A stretch of DNA of 64,000 bases from Pestalotiopsis fici W106-1. Taxonomy: Eukaryota; Ascomycota; Sordariomycetes; Amphisphaeriales; Sporocadaceae. Each line of letters starts with the position of its first letter. Within the stretch, counting starts at the first letter, position 1. Location: positions 186,001-250,000 of the forward strand of contig NW_006917093.1 in assembly GCF_000516985.1 (NCBI RefSeq), given 5' to 3'. Below the pieces are notes generated by a model. It ran no database searches. It was not told the origin of the DNA and worked only from the letters and a program-made list of their open reading frames with translations. Made by a program: the position numbers and the translations under genes. Of this stretch, positions 26,501 through 37,386 are shown piece after piece.

Positions 26501-28313
26501 GACGATCTGCCGGTGATTGAAGCCGAATTCATTCCACTTCGGCGCAACTTGCTTGACGAGTATGAGAAGTCTGATTATGAGGGTAACACGTGCTATATAT
26601 GCTTTGCCACATTGAAAATATCAGCGGTGAGTTATCGAAACTACAAGAGACAGGAAGCTGGTTTACTAATCAAATAATGTCTAGCTACCGGTCGATGTTG
26701 TGGCCATGGCATACACTCTTCCAGCCATTATCCACCGCCTAGAGTCAAACTTGATTGTGCTCGAAGCTGTTCAAGGTCTTGGTCTCCAGATACGCCCTGA
26801 GCTGGCCCTCGAGGCCATGACCAAGGACAGTGATAACTCAGATGAGCATTCTGCGGAACAGGTCAACTTTCAAAAAGGCATGGGTAACAATTATGAGCGC
26901 CTTGAATTTTTGGGCGACTCATTTCTCAAAATGAGCACCTCGATTGCCCTGTACACCATGTCCCCCGAGGACAGTGAGTTCGACTACCATGTCGATCGAA
27001 TGGTTCTGATATGCAACAAGAACCTCTTTAACAATGCCTTGGAGCTCAAACTCGAGGAGTCGATCCGATCCAAGTCGTTCAATCGTCGAACTTGGTATCC
27101 GGACGGCTTGGAGCAGCTTAGCGGCAAGTTGAACCACAGCATCTTGGGCAGGAAGGGAGCAGGTAGAGGCGTTCACATGCTCGGAGACAAGTCGATTGCA
27201 GATGTATGTGAAGCGTTGATTGGTGCAGCCTACCTCACGGGCAGAGACAGCAATAGCTTTGACCTGGCTGTCAAGGCTGTCACGACCTTGAGCAACTACA
27301 AGCTCCAAAACAAGAACCACACCATGGTGGCGTATGAAGAGTTTTTCTCTGCTTATGAGGTGCCCAAGTGGCAGTCGGCCAAGCCAACAGCAGTGCACCT
27401 CGATCTTGCCGATAAGATTGAGAAGAAACTCGGGTACAAATTTGAGTATCCGCGTCTGTTGCGTTGTGCATTCATCCACTCGTCGTACGGCTTCATATAC
27501 GAGCATATTCCGTCGTATCAGCGTCTAGAGTTTCTCGGTGACTCGCTGCTAGACATGGTTTGTGTCGATTATCTATTCCACCGGTACCCTGGTGCCGACC
27601 CGCAGTGGCTCACCGAGCACAAGATGGCAATGGTCTCGAATCAGTTTCTGGGTTGCCTCTGTGTCGCGCTCGACCTACATCGTCACTTGATGTGCATGAC
27701 GGCGGAAATGCCACAGATGATAGCCACCTATGTCCAAGAAATCACTTCCGCCCAAGAAGCCGCCGAGGAAGAAGCCGTTCATGCCAACCAGGCTCGGTCC
27801 TCCTACTCCCGCAACTTTTGGACGTCCGTCAGGGAGCCCCCCAAATGTCTACCGGATATCGTCGAGGCCTATATTGGCGCCGTATTCGTCGACTCCAAGT
27901 ACGACTACAGCCAGGTCGAGGCCTTTTTCCGCAACCATGTTGAGCCCTACTTTGAGGACATGCACCTCTACGACACATTTGCCAACAAGCACCCCGTCAC
28001 GTTCTTGGGCAACAAGTTGCACTTGACCTATGGCTGCGCCGACTGGCGCGTCATGGTCAGCGAGATGCCGGCCGACACCCCCGGCGGCTCACCGGGCGAG
28101 ACCCAAGTCGTTGGCGTTGTCATGATCCACGGCGCCGTCCGCGCCCACGCCATGTCGGCCAGTGGCCGGTACGCCAAAGTTGGCGCCGCCAACCGCTGCC
28201 TCGCCCTTCTCGCCGACATGTCCGTCGACGAGTACAAGACGTCTTTTTCGTGCCAGTGCAAGCCCGAAGATGTGGCTGGGAGCGATGCCAACAAGCACGC
28301 CACTGCCGTCTGA
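23539..28313 (+). CDS. dcl1: Dicer-like protein Dcl1
   Basis: Three exons (23539-25014, 25064-26626, 26685-28313) give 1,555 residues. Order: acidic lead, DExH helicase (ATP-binding PTGTGKT at 127-133, DEAH at 242-245) and helicase C domain (GEEGLDIPDCN, QSKGRAR) to about 600. A Dicer dimerisation domain lies near 635-730, with a weak PAZ-like region after it. RNase IIIa (ERLEFLGDSFLK near 1082) and RNase IIIb (QRLEFLGDSLLD near 1291) both keep their acidic residues (ADVCEALIG, PDIVEAYIG). A dsRNA-binding region from about 1455 ends with Cys-Gln-Cys near 1535, which fits the CHCC zinc site of fungal Dicers. The length and C-terminal CxC favour Dcl1 over Dcl2. It should cut dsRNA into small RNAs. 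For intron 1, the AAAG acceptor ending at 25063 is needed to keep frame (LLGAGPQDIG). Confidence 0.94.
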
Positions 28314-28998
28314 TGATGGTCATGGGGGTGCAGGGATGCAGGAATGGAGCGGAGCATCCTTTTCGTATTCTCGTCCAGAGCACGGCAGATTTTCCTTGAT
28401 ATGTTTTCGCTGGGGCAACGTCCCGTGGGACGGCAGAACCGCTTAGAACTGATAGAACAGAAAGAAGAAGAAAGAATTTTGTAACGTGAATGTGAATTAT
28501 GCAAAGAAATGTTCCACACGTTGTGTAGTTGTAACAATCTTTCCCAGACTTTTTATGAACAGAGAATGTCTAAATATGCTGTTGAATGTCGTATCTACCA
28601 ACTATATCTAGCCATAAATGTTGGATAGTTTAGTCCGTGTCCAGATCGACCTCGGCGCTGCCCAAGATACGAAAAATATTATTTCTAAAGTAGTATCCGC
28701 AGAATCATCTGCGGCTAGCTGCAGAACTCTGACAAAAGGGGGATAAAAAATTATAGTGAAACGATGTGGTTTCGGTATGCTCATCCGTCGTATCCTGATG
28801 CTTTCTGTACAGGAACTTGCCAGATGCGAACAGGTAAGTAACAAATCAAAAACAAACAAAAGGGGGTATACAATTGTCATGCCAAACCCGAAAAGCCAAA
28901 CGCCAAATTCTTTTCTCTTTTGACCTTTCATGAATCCTCCTGTTTGGCTGGGTAAAAAGAAAAAAAAGAAAAGAAAAAGAAAGTGATATCTCGTTCAT
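28314..28998. other. convergent 3' flanks of DCL1 and the Ser/Pro-rich protein
   Basis: About 690 bases between stop codons on opposite strands. A nearly pure purine tract (A with some G) lies at about 28956-28985, just outside the minus-strand stop. No gene seen. Confidence 0.5.
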
Positions 28999-31688
28999 TC
29001 AATCAAGGTCTGCGTCGAAGCCTGCGACATCGTATCTTCGTAACCGGGCCACCTCCTTGCCCTTGCCCTTACCGCTGTCGCTGCGGAGCCGAATGGTCGA
29101 GCCGCTTGCGCCGCTCATTCCACTCATGCCACTCAGACGCTTTCGCCTCCTATCCTCGGCGCGCGACCTCAAGGCGGCTGGGAGTTCCACCTGAGGTATT
29201 TCCCGTTCTTCTTCAACAATGACTTGTTCGCGACTCGTATACCTCGTGGGGCGGTATGGAAATGACGGATTCGAGCGTCTAGTCATTGGGATATCAAACG
29301 ACAATTCATCATCGCTGTCGTCACTGGCAGCCCGCCAATCCACATCGTCGCTTGAGTCAGAGTCTTCATAATACCGAGCGGGAGCCTGGTGACGAGAACG
29401 GCGGGGTCGAGTAGCTTGTTTATGTTCGGCCATCATGAGCTTGTATTTCTGCAGGAGAAGATCATCGGAAACTCTAGTCTTTGGTTTTGAAGGCTTGTAG
29501 CTCAATCTTGGTGGTGAGTTGGGCACGTAAAGCGGAGCGTCCGTGTCGATGGCGCCATTGAGACCAGGTAAACCGAAGCCACTCATGGCAAAACCATCAT
29601 CCCGGAAAAGCAAATGCTCCTCACCCGCGCCTCGAGACTGACGAGGAGCGTGCTCATCGTCATCGTCCGAAACATAGTCATAAATATTAAAGTTGGTTGG
29701 TTGTTTCTTAGTTTGTTGCTGCAGCCTTCGTGCAGAACGTGGAGGTGGTGATGGTGGTTGCCCGCTTACAGGATAGAGGCTGTCCGGTGCTGCGGGAGTT
29801 GACAGAGAATCGTGGCTAAAGTTGAGATCCTTGGCAAAAGGTGAAAGATCGATAGATGTATTGGCGGTATGTCGCGACTGGGGCCGGAAGGGATTCGAGC
29901 TTAAACTCGTTGCCGAAGTTGACTCCATGGACCACCGACGAATACTACTGCTTCTCTCCGGGATATCCTCCGAGTCGACGCGCATCAGTGCTTTGCTAGA
30001 CAAAAGCTCCGGGCTTCTGTTGGCACGTGTATTTGTCTTTACAGTGAGTAGTCGGTCTCGGCCAGCTCCATGTTGTTTGGGCAAGGGCTTCTCAGGTGCA
30101 AATGCTGAAAAGTGTAACTCGGCTGGGAAGTCTTGGCTGCCCGTTGTGCTTGCACGGCGGCGGTGAGTCCGTGGCTCGGCAGCCGCACTGCGAGAACGAA
30201 TGCGAATCGCCTCATCATCCAGATCGTCGCGGCGTTTAGTGAATGCCTGCAAGCTCTGAAGACTTAGGCGTTTTGAAGGTTTCTGGTCCATCTCCGCTGC
30301 TGATGATTGGGTGGACTTTTTCCTTTCCGCATCCCTTGGTCCATTGCTTGTCGAGCCCGAACCCGAGCCCGTGGAGGGTTCGTTATTAATGCGGCTGGCA
30401 TGATCTCGACTGCTGATACCATTTGCGCTTGCCGGCTTTTCTTTGCTTTGTGCATCCTTGGTCGAAGGCCTCTGGATCAGTGATGGTCTCGACCTAGAAC
30501 GCTCTCTGGATTCGATGCTGCCGAACGCGTCGTCCCTCTTGACTCTCAATGAGTCTGGGAAAGTATCCAATTCATCATCACGTTTCTTTCCAGTAGAGGC
30601 CATGTAAGACGGCAGCGATTTACGCCATTCTGCCTTGATGGAAGCGACCAACCCTCCACCATCCTCGTCGATGCGGACACGACTCCTCGGACGCGAGTCT
30701 GCATGGACTGATTTTCGATTTGAACTGTGTCTGGTTACAGCGACATCAGAGACCATGGACCTTGTCCGCAAGCTTGAGCCGAGCGAGTGGCGCTTCAATA
30801 ATTTGATATCTTTTTCGCTTTCCGGCTCAGGCTCCTCGTGAACAGATGGTATGAAAGATGTCGGCCGGCTACCAATACTTGGCGCGGCAAACGAAGCTCG
30901 AGAGCCCGGAGCATGCAAGTTTGGAGTGCTCTCGACCAAATTCCTGTCGGCCACATCCTCACCATAGTCCCTCACTCCGTTTGCCTGCACCCGTTGGCGA
31001 AAGTCTGCAGGATTGATCCCTGCTTGTGCGTCGAGCAGGTCGACATGGCCGTTGGCAAGACCGAGCTGGCTGCTGTTGACCGAAGAAGATCTTCTGCGAG
31101 CGAACGGGGGTAGAGGCTTGTCAAGGTCGGGCAGGTCGGGAAGTGACTTGTCCGTCTTGTCGAGCAATTTCCACGGCGCTCGGGATTTGAAGCTGCTGGC
31201 GCTCGGACTCGGTTCTGGCTTGTCGGGCACTCGATACGGCGGCCGTGATTTTGATGACAGCGGCAGTGGCGGTAAGACGAGCGGAAGCGCAGGTACCGGG
31301 TTTGTCTTCATGGAACTCGTTCTCCGCGAAGAGGACCATGTTTGCCTGTCTTGAGAGGGCGCGGTGCGCGGCCGGTCGACCTTGTCGTCCAGTAGAGAAG
31401 AGGATGCGACAGAAGCAGAAGACGGGGGGTTTGGCAAATCTTTTGCTCTGGGACGCGTACGTTGCAGAGTCTCTAGATTGTTAGGGCCATTGCCGGCTAC
31501 CGGGACAGTTCCTAGACAAAAGTCAATCACTAAAGTTCGAATGAGGATATACGGCGACAAGTAAGGTAAGTACCGCGGATGGGAGGCAGCGACGCCACTG
31601 TGGCATTGTATGGTTGTGCTCTTAGCGAATCGGCAACGTCGATTGTAGGAGCAGCCGGCTTCCTGGATAGGAAGCCTAACAAGCCCAT
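28999..31688 (-). CDS. Large Ser/Pro/Arg-rich protein of unknown function
   Basis: Two exons (31688-31574 and 31511-28999; 62-nt intron, donor GTACTT) give 875 residues starting MGLLGFLSRKPAAPTIDVAD. The protein is very rich in Ser, Arg, Pro and Asp, mostly disordered, and has no signal peptide, membrane segment or known domain that I can see. Short ordered-looking islands are SIKAEWRKSLPSYM near 360, NFNIYDYVSDDDDEHAP near 700, and a helix around DDLLLQKYKLMMAEHKQ near 775. The C-terminus ends in RLRRYDVAGFDADLD, a blocky terminal motif that may be conserved. RxxS sites are many, which suggests heavy phosphorylation (inference). I do not recognise the family; a cytoskeletal or cell-polarity scaffold is only a guess. 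The start fits a short conserved-looking N-terminus, but an upstream start within the open frame cannot be excluded. Confidence 0.7.
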
Positions 31689-32692
31689 GATTGCTTCTTG
31701 TCGACAGCCATGCGCAGCTATGCGAGCACGTCGTCCAATGCCGATATTTTGATCGTATTAAGAAGAGTTGTTGTTGTTGTGCAGAAAAGCCACCCAAATC
31801 CCGCCAAAGATCCGACAATATAGCCAATGGCGGGGGTTTTATCTGGTTATAGGTCCAATCGATGATGCTTTCGATGCCATGCACTATTGCGATTGGGCAA
31901 GCTGTATGTAAGACGGCCTCAGCTGGCAGCAATATGGGTAGATGAGCGCAATCACCAATTCTCGTCACCCAGAATAATAGAAGAATAAAAAAAAAGTTGC
32001 AGTCAAGAATGCTGGTGTGTGGTAAGACAAAACAAACAGGAGAGGGAATAAAAGATGTTTCTCAGGGAGAGCCGCACGCCCACCGACACATAACGTAAAG
32101 AGGAAAAGAGGGAAAACCAACCAGTCCTCAATAAATGCTAGTACGTACACGCAATACACGACCGCAGAGGGACAAGACAAGACAGGGATGGTAGAACGAA
32201 AAGGGACAGTCGAAACGAAACTTTCTCGATGAGACTGCGTCGAACAGAAGGGGCCAAGAGGGCCCTGGTGCAGAGGCACAGAGCAGCAGTCTGGCCTAGT
32301 TCTGGCCCGGCGTCATGAGCTAATAGCCTTCCAGGTGGTTTTTTTCTTCTGGGTGGTCCTGGGGGGGAAGGATGAAGGACCGGGGGGTGATGATGATAAA
32401 GGGCACGATCCTGGTACCTTGCTCGCATTTACATTGCATGCATCCAGTCGGTACCTGATGCCCAGGGCCTACATGCTGCAAAATGTAGGTACAGAGTCTG
32501 CCAATGAACAATGAGGGACCATATACACTACACTAAATATCTACGTAACTTGATTACTCGCTCAGTCCTGGTAGTGATCCTCCGCCTTGGATCCATCAAA
32601 GGCATGTTGGATACTACCTAGAAATGTGGCACCCCTATTTTCCGCCCGTGTAGCGCAATACAGTACTATAGGTATGTATGTAGTACGTAGTT

Positions 32693-32724
32693 GGCAGTGG
32701 GCAGTGGGCAGTGGGCAGTGGGCA
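32693..32724. repeat. tandem GGCAGTG repeat
   Basis: Four perfect copies of the 7-mer GGCAGTG plus a partial fifth, in the gene-poor stretch. Likely a variable minisatellite; no function seen. Confidence 0.9.
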
Positions 32725-34138
32725 TTGTGTGTACAGATTCGGGTGTGGTGGATTATGTAGGTAGGTACTCTGTAGGTAGGCCAAGTAAGGGACGGGACTT
32801 GGGGCCACGCTCAGCATGCAAGGGAAAGAGACGAGTCGTTTTTCTGGCGGGGAATCGGAAATCGATGTCGCCATAGACGTTACGTCTTGAAGCACATGGA
32901 GACATTAAGCTTCGGGGGGGGGGACAAGGTACGCACAAACCAAACAGACGCATCAGAATGGGCTTGACTGGTAGGGAGGAGACTCAGTAAGAAGATATCA
33001 AAGTTTGGTCCGAGCCAAATACTTGTTGGTCCGAAAAAAGAATACAACAACGCAGCGTGGGACTGGAGAGGGGCACCCGTAGACGGGCAGTGGCACCCCT
33101 GGAGCAGCCGTTTGGATGAATGCGCAGATAGTCCGCAGACCTACAAGTTGACGAAGAGGGCTTGTGCTTTTCTTCTTTCCTTTGCATGGACGGGCTCGAG
33201 TGGTATGTATGTCGTCCTGGAACGGTATTTAATATGGACATTGCTACAGCTAATACCACGATAGTACTACACCAATCTCCAGTAATAATGACAACTTACA
33301 AGTGACAGAAATATAGCTACCGTCAAGAGTGGGGAAACGAGAACCAAAAGCTCTTTTTGCTTTCTCGCCCGCGGGTGACTACGATGAAATGCAATGGTAT
33401 TGTACTTGTCATGTATGATGAACCTATAAAACGACGTATTTGGAGTACTTATGTCGTTGGCCAATAGACACCTCTTTTTTTTCCTTTCTTCTTCTCTGGC
33501 GCCGACGGGCGGGTAGACAGCGAGACAGACAGCCAAACGGGGGCATACCAACACCGAGACTTGCAGCCAAGAAAAGACAATATCTGAATCGGAAGCGTTC
33601 AATTCAGCTCTGGCCGTTGGAACGCCACGAGAATTCCCCTCTGCAGGCGTCGCGGGTAGATTGCTTTTTCTTTTCCGTGTTTCTTCTTTCTTGCAATTCT
33701 CGCGGCTTTGCTCATCCCCCCACTGACCGCTTAGATCTCCAAGAGCCGAACGCTAAGATCTGTCAAAAAAAGAAAGCAATTTCCAAACGACCCTCCAGAC
33801 GCGCCGACTTGCACCTGTAGATCGGACCCAGGAGGATCAATTCGGTCGAATTACCCCTGTTTCCTGGCGATACCACTTCCAACTTCGGAGGTTATATAAC
33901 CTTTTGTGGAATGGCCTTTCCGCGATCCTCCAAAAAAACGCATCCTTGACATCCCTGCTCCCCTACCGGACTAGGTGCCCCTGCTGTCTCCATCTGGTCT
34001 TTTGTCTTATTACTCTGTATCAAAATCCCCATATGTCCAGAGACAAAAAGGTCATGACATGCTATTGCAGCTGCTCTCGATTCCTTGGTAAGAAACTGCC
34101 CATCGCATAACGCGGGGTGCTGCTTGAGGGGGGAACCA

Positions 34139-34164
34139 AAGAAGAAGAAGAAGAAGAAGAAGAA
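34139..34164. repeat. GAA trinucleotide array
   Basis: About eight copies of AGA/GAA in a row, intergenic. A simple microsatellite. Confidence 0.85.
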
Positions 34165-37100
34165 AATTGGGCTTGAGACCATATACGTCTACGCCACCAC
34201 AAGCCCTCTGCCGGGCGCAAGAAAACTGGAACTGACGCGCATAGCAGCACGATAGGTTCTTCAGTGGTCAGCATTTACTATACGTAGTGACAGAATTCAA
34301 AAGTCAGCAGTATATCGGGTCGGAGCTACTCTCTAGCGTGTGAAGTACCTGAATGCCCCGCCGATGCGTGATCGACTACAATTAGATTCACGCTTGCCTT
34401 CTGAACAGGTGTGCAAGTCGGAGCCGTTTGGCAGATAGCCTAGACACCAGTAGGGGTAGAAATGGCAGCCAGCACCCGCGCATATCATGACCATCAGCTT
34501 GTGCGGGAGCACGGGCGGGAGCACCGCAAGCTAGCAACCTGGCTATCGTGACTTGTGATATTACATCAAGGTAGAGAGAAAGGCAAGTTTACAATCTAGA
34601 GGTAGTAAGATGCCATTTCATCTCATTTACGGCAAGGACATCGTTTCCGTCAAGGGAAGGAAACAAAGCCATCTCGATTCGAAGATTTCGTGATGCCAAA
34701 GCTTCCACCCCTGCTCTGCTCCATAAACATGCTGGGGTAAGACTCCATCTGCCTGCGTCGCAGAATTTCTTCAAGAGCAAGGGGGAGGAAAAGGAACTCG
34801 CGTCTGGCGTTTGCTACCAGCCCAACGGGTTGCATGTACATAGTATGTATGGCTCATGTGGATTCATAATGTAACTTCTTGTTCCTGATCAACTCCTCGC
34901 TTGCGTCTTCTGCTCAACTACCTTTAATTAAGGCACACTTGCCTTACCCATATCTCCATACAACATGAGTGGATGTGTGGACGAAGAATGGAGCATTGAC
35001 AATTGCATGCCTGTCTAGAGGCAAAAGGCAGTACGTGTGTATTATGGCATCAAAGCTCCATGTGTTTTCAAGGTCACTTTCAATTCGACCAGCTGGCTCA
35101 TTTCTGGATTAGACGGGTTGGTGCCTCCTCGCCTGTGCTACACTACGGGATGCGGATGCGCAGGCCCAAGACGAATCAATGACAAAAGTCCCAGAGCATG
35201 TCGAGTCAGGCACAGAGAAAAAGCTCCAACTTAGGGAGCACCGCCAGGAGCACCTTATTAACATAGGTGAGATGAGATGGGATAGTGAACAAACAGCTAC
35301 CACCGGCAAACTACTGCTACCACTTAACCACGTGTAAATCCTGAACCGGCGCGAAACATTTTTAGCTCGATCCAAGAAACGACCTTTTCTGGTAACTGCC
35401 CGTCAAACATCCAAGGTACTATAGGAGAGAGATCGCTCGGCTCCGCGGAATCCTCCGACAATCAGTCATCTACCTGGACCTGACCCTAGGCAGGGTTGCA
35501 ATTTGCCAAGTGCCCGATTCGTGACAATACGTCCCGACTCCCAAATTTTATTCTACTCCATACTCGATAGTCTTGATGATCAGGTGAGTGAGCAGCGACC
35601 AACAGCTACTACAAGCTTTTTTTTCTCTTTCTTTTTTTTTCATCGTCTTCTTATTTTGTCCACTTGGGTAAGGCTAGCAGCTTAAGCATTTGACCGAATT
35701 CAGTGAGGAATAAGCATAGTCGGTCGATCTGAATGCATGTCGCCAGCAAACGCAACACCCGATGTGATATATTCCGCAATTGTCGCGGCAGTCTGCCGCA
35801 GGTTGCATGTAATACACACACACACATGTCCATGACCAAAAGCTCTCTTCCCCCTTCTCCCCCTCTCCCTGTCTCCTCCAGACCGTATGCGTTTTCTTCA
35901 TCATTCTAGTCTACTCCTCCACTCTATAACACATGCGACTGATAACCAAGCGATCGATGCAGGGTCCCAGCTCCCAGACTTGTCTACATTAAGCTGTTCA
36001 GGCCCCAGCTCACCTAGCTTTTTAGCTCAGATAGTTGGCGCCACCTGAAAGACGACTTGACGATTTTACTACTACCTGCCTGCCAACTCTCACTCTCCAC
36101 GTTTGTCGTCCGCCCGTCCTGCACGAACCCGCCTGTCAAAGCGGAGCTGGAATAAAATACCCGCTCCCAAAATTTACTACCATCTCAAGCGTGTTACCAC
36201 TTTTGATCAAAATCGGCTGATGTTCAAGATTGTGGTCGCTTCTAGCTTCTCAAAGCTCACTCTTCCATTTCCTCTCAGCTCCTCCTCAGCTTTTCCCCTC
36301 TCTCATGACCTAGACGCGTTTTGTTCATCCACGAAAGGTGGCTGGGCCGAGCTGAGCTGAGCCGTAGGTAGTAGTAGAAGTGCGGGACACATACATTTTG
36401 TACTACATTGTACTACTTGCACACAATCCACCTGGTTGGGTTCACGGGTCCAGAGCAAAGAACCGGAAGCCATTTTACCCACTTTGGAATCAAGAGAAAG
36501 GGATCTACCTACAATCTGCCTACTACCATAGTTAAACTAACCTAGTACTGAGCTTCCTCGTGCGTAAATTGGCATCTCTTGCCGGGTCAGCACTGTCACT
36601 GATTTGATAACTCCGAGCAAGTCGAGCCGAGCCAGAGGGGGAACCCTCCATGTACAATCGGTTGTAGATGTGTTAATTGGGGATATGGGGGACCAGCCGA
36701 GCTTGATATTGAGCCCATTTGTAAACAGCGCCGAAAACAGTCACGACTATATTTGTATGAACATGATAACGATAAGAAGTTCTTTTGGAATAACATGTGG
36801 CCAATGCCTTGATATCCACGAGAGCAACGGAGTAAGATCACACAAAACCCGATGCCATGACAGGCCAATCATATCGTCAATGACAACGCTGTCTACCACC
36901 AGGCCGAGGTGAAGTTGGTATGGAGGAAAATCCGCCTCGAGATCAGGCTCGCCAAAACACTGGGGGACTGATGTCTCGAGCGGTATAATTACTTCCCTAT
37001 CTAGCATATATTTCAAAAAGGGCCAGTATTTGTAATTACAACAGATTTATACAAAAAACCATGACACTCCTCTTTTTTCTGGGCTTGCTGGAAACCTGAC

Positions 37101-37386
37101 CTCAAGAACCAAACGCCTCGGGATGCAACAATCCAGTTGTTGATGTCTGTCCTTCAAACTCCAGGCTTTTTTGTTTCCCCAACTGACGATCGTCCCAAAC
37201 CAGTGGTGACCCGCCCTCTAAAGACCGACCTTTGATTCCAGGTCTCTTGAAAGCACCTGCCGAAGCGTCATGACCGTCTTGACCAGAGACGAAGGGATAA
37301 TCAAAGAAAAACCACGCCACGAGCTTCGCACTGTCCGTGACCAACCACACGACGACAGCAAACGCGATTAGAGCTACATTCCTCAA

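Larger units (their letters stand above)
31689..37386. other. gene-poor 5.7 kb stretch between the Ser/Pro-rich gene and STU1
   Basis: No open frame here has protein-like composition. The stretch holds the promoter of the minus-strand gene at 31688 and the 3' flank of STU1. It contains a 7-bp tandem repeat (32693-32724), a G homopolymer near 32915, a GAA array (about 34139-34164), a short CA run (about 35814-35826) and a T/C tract near 35620-35645. Such lengths are unusual next to the compact spacing elsewhere in the window, so long leaders or non-coding RNAs are possible. Confidence 0.45.

Noticed and set aside
32693..32724. GGCAGTG tandem array as a possible CRISPR-like array
   Set aside because: The copies are contiguous with no spacers; it is a simple minisatellite in a eukaryotic genome.
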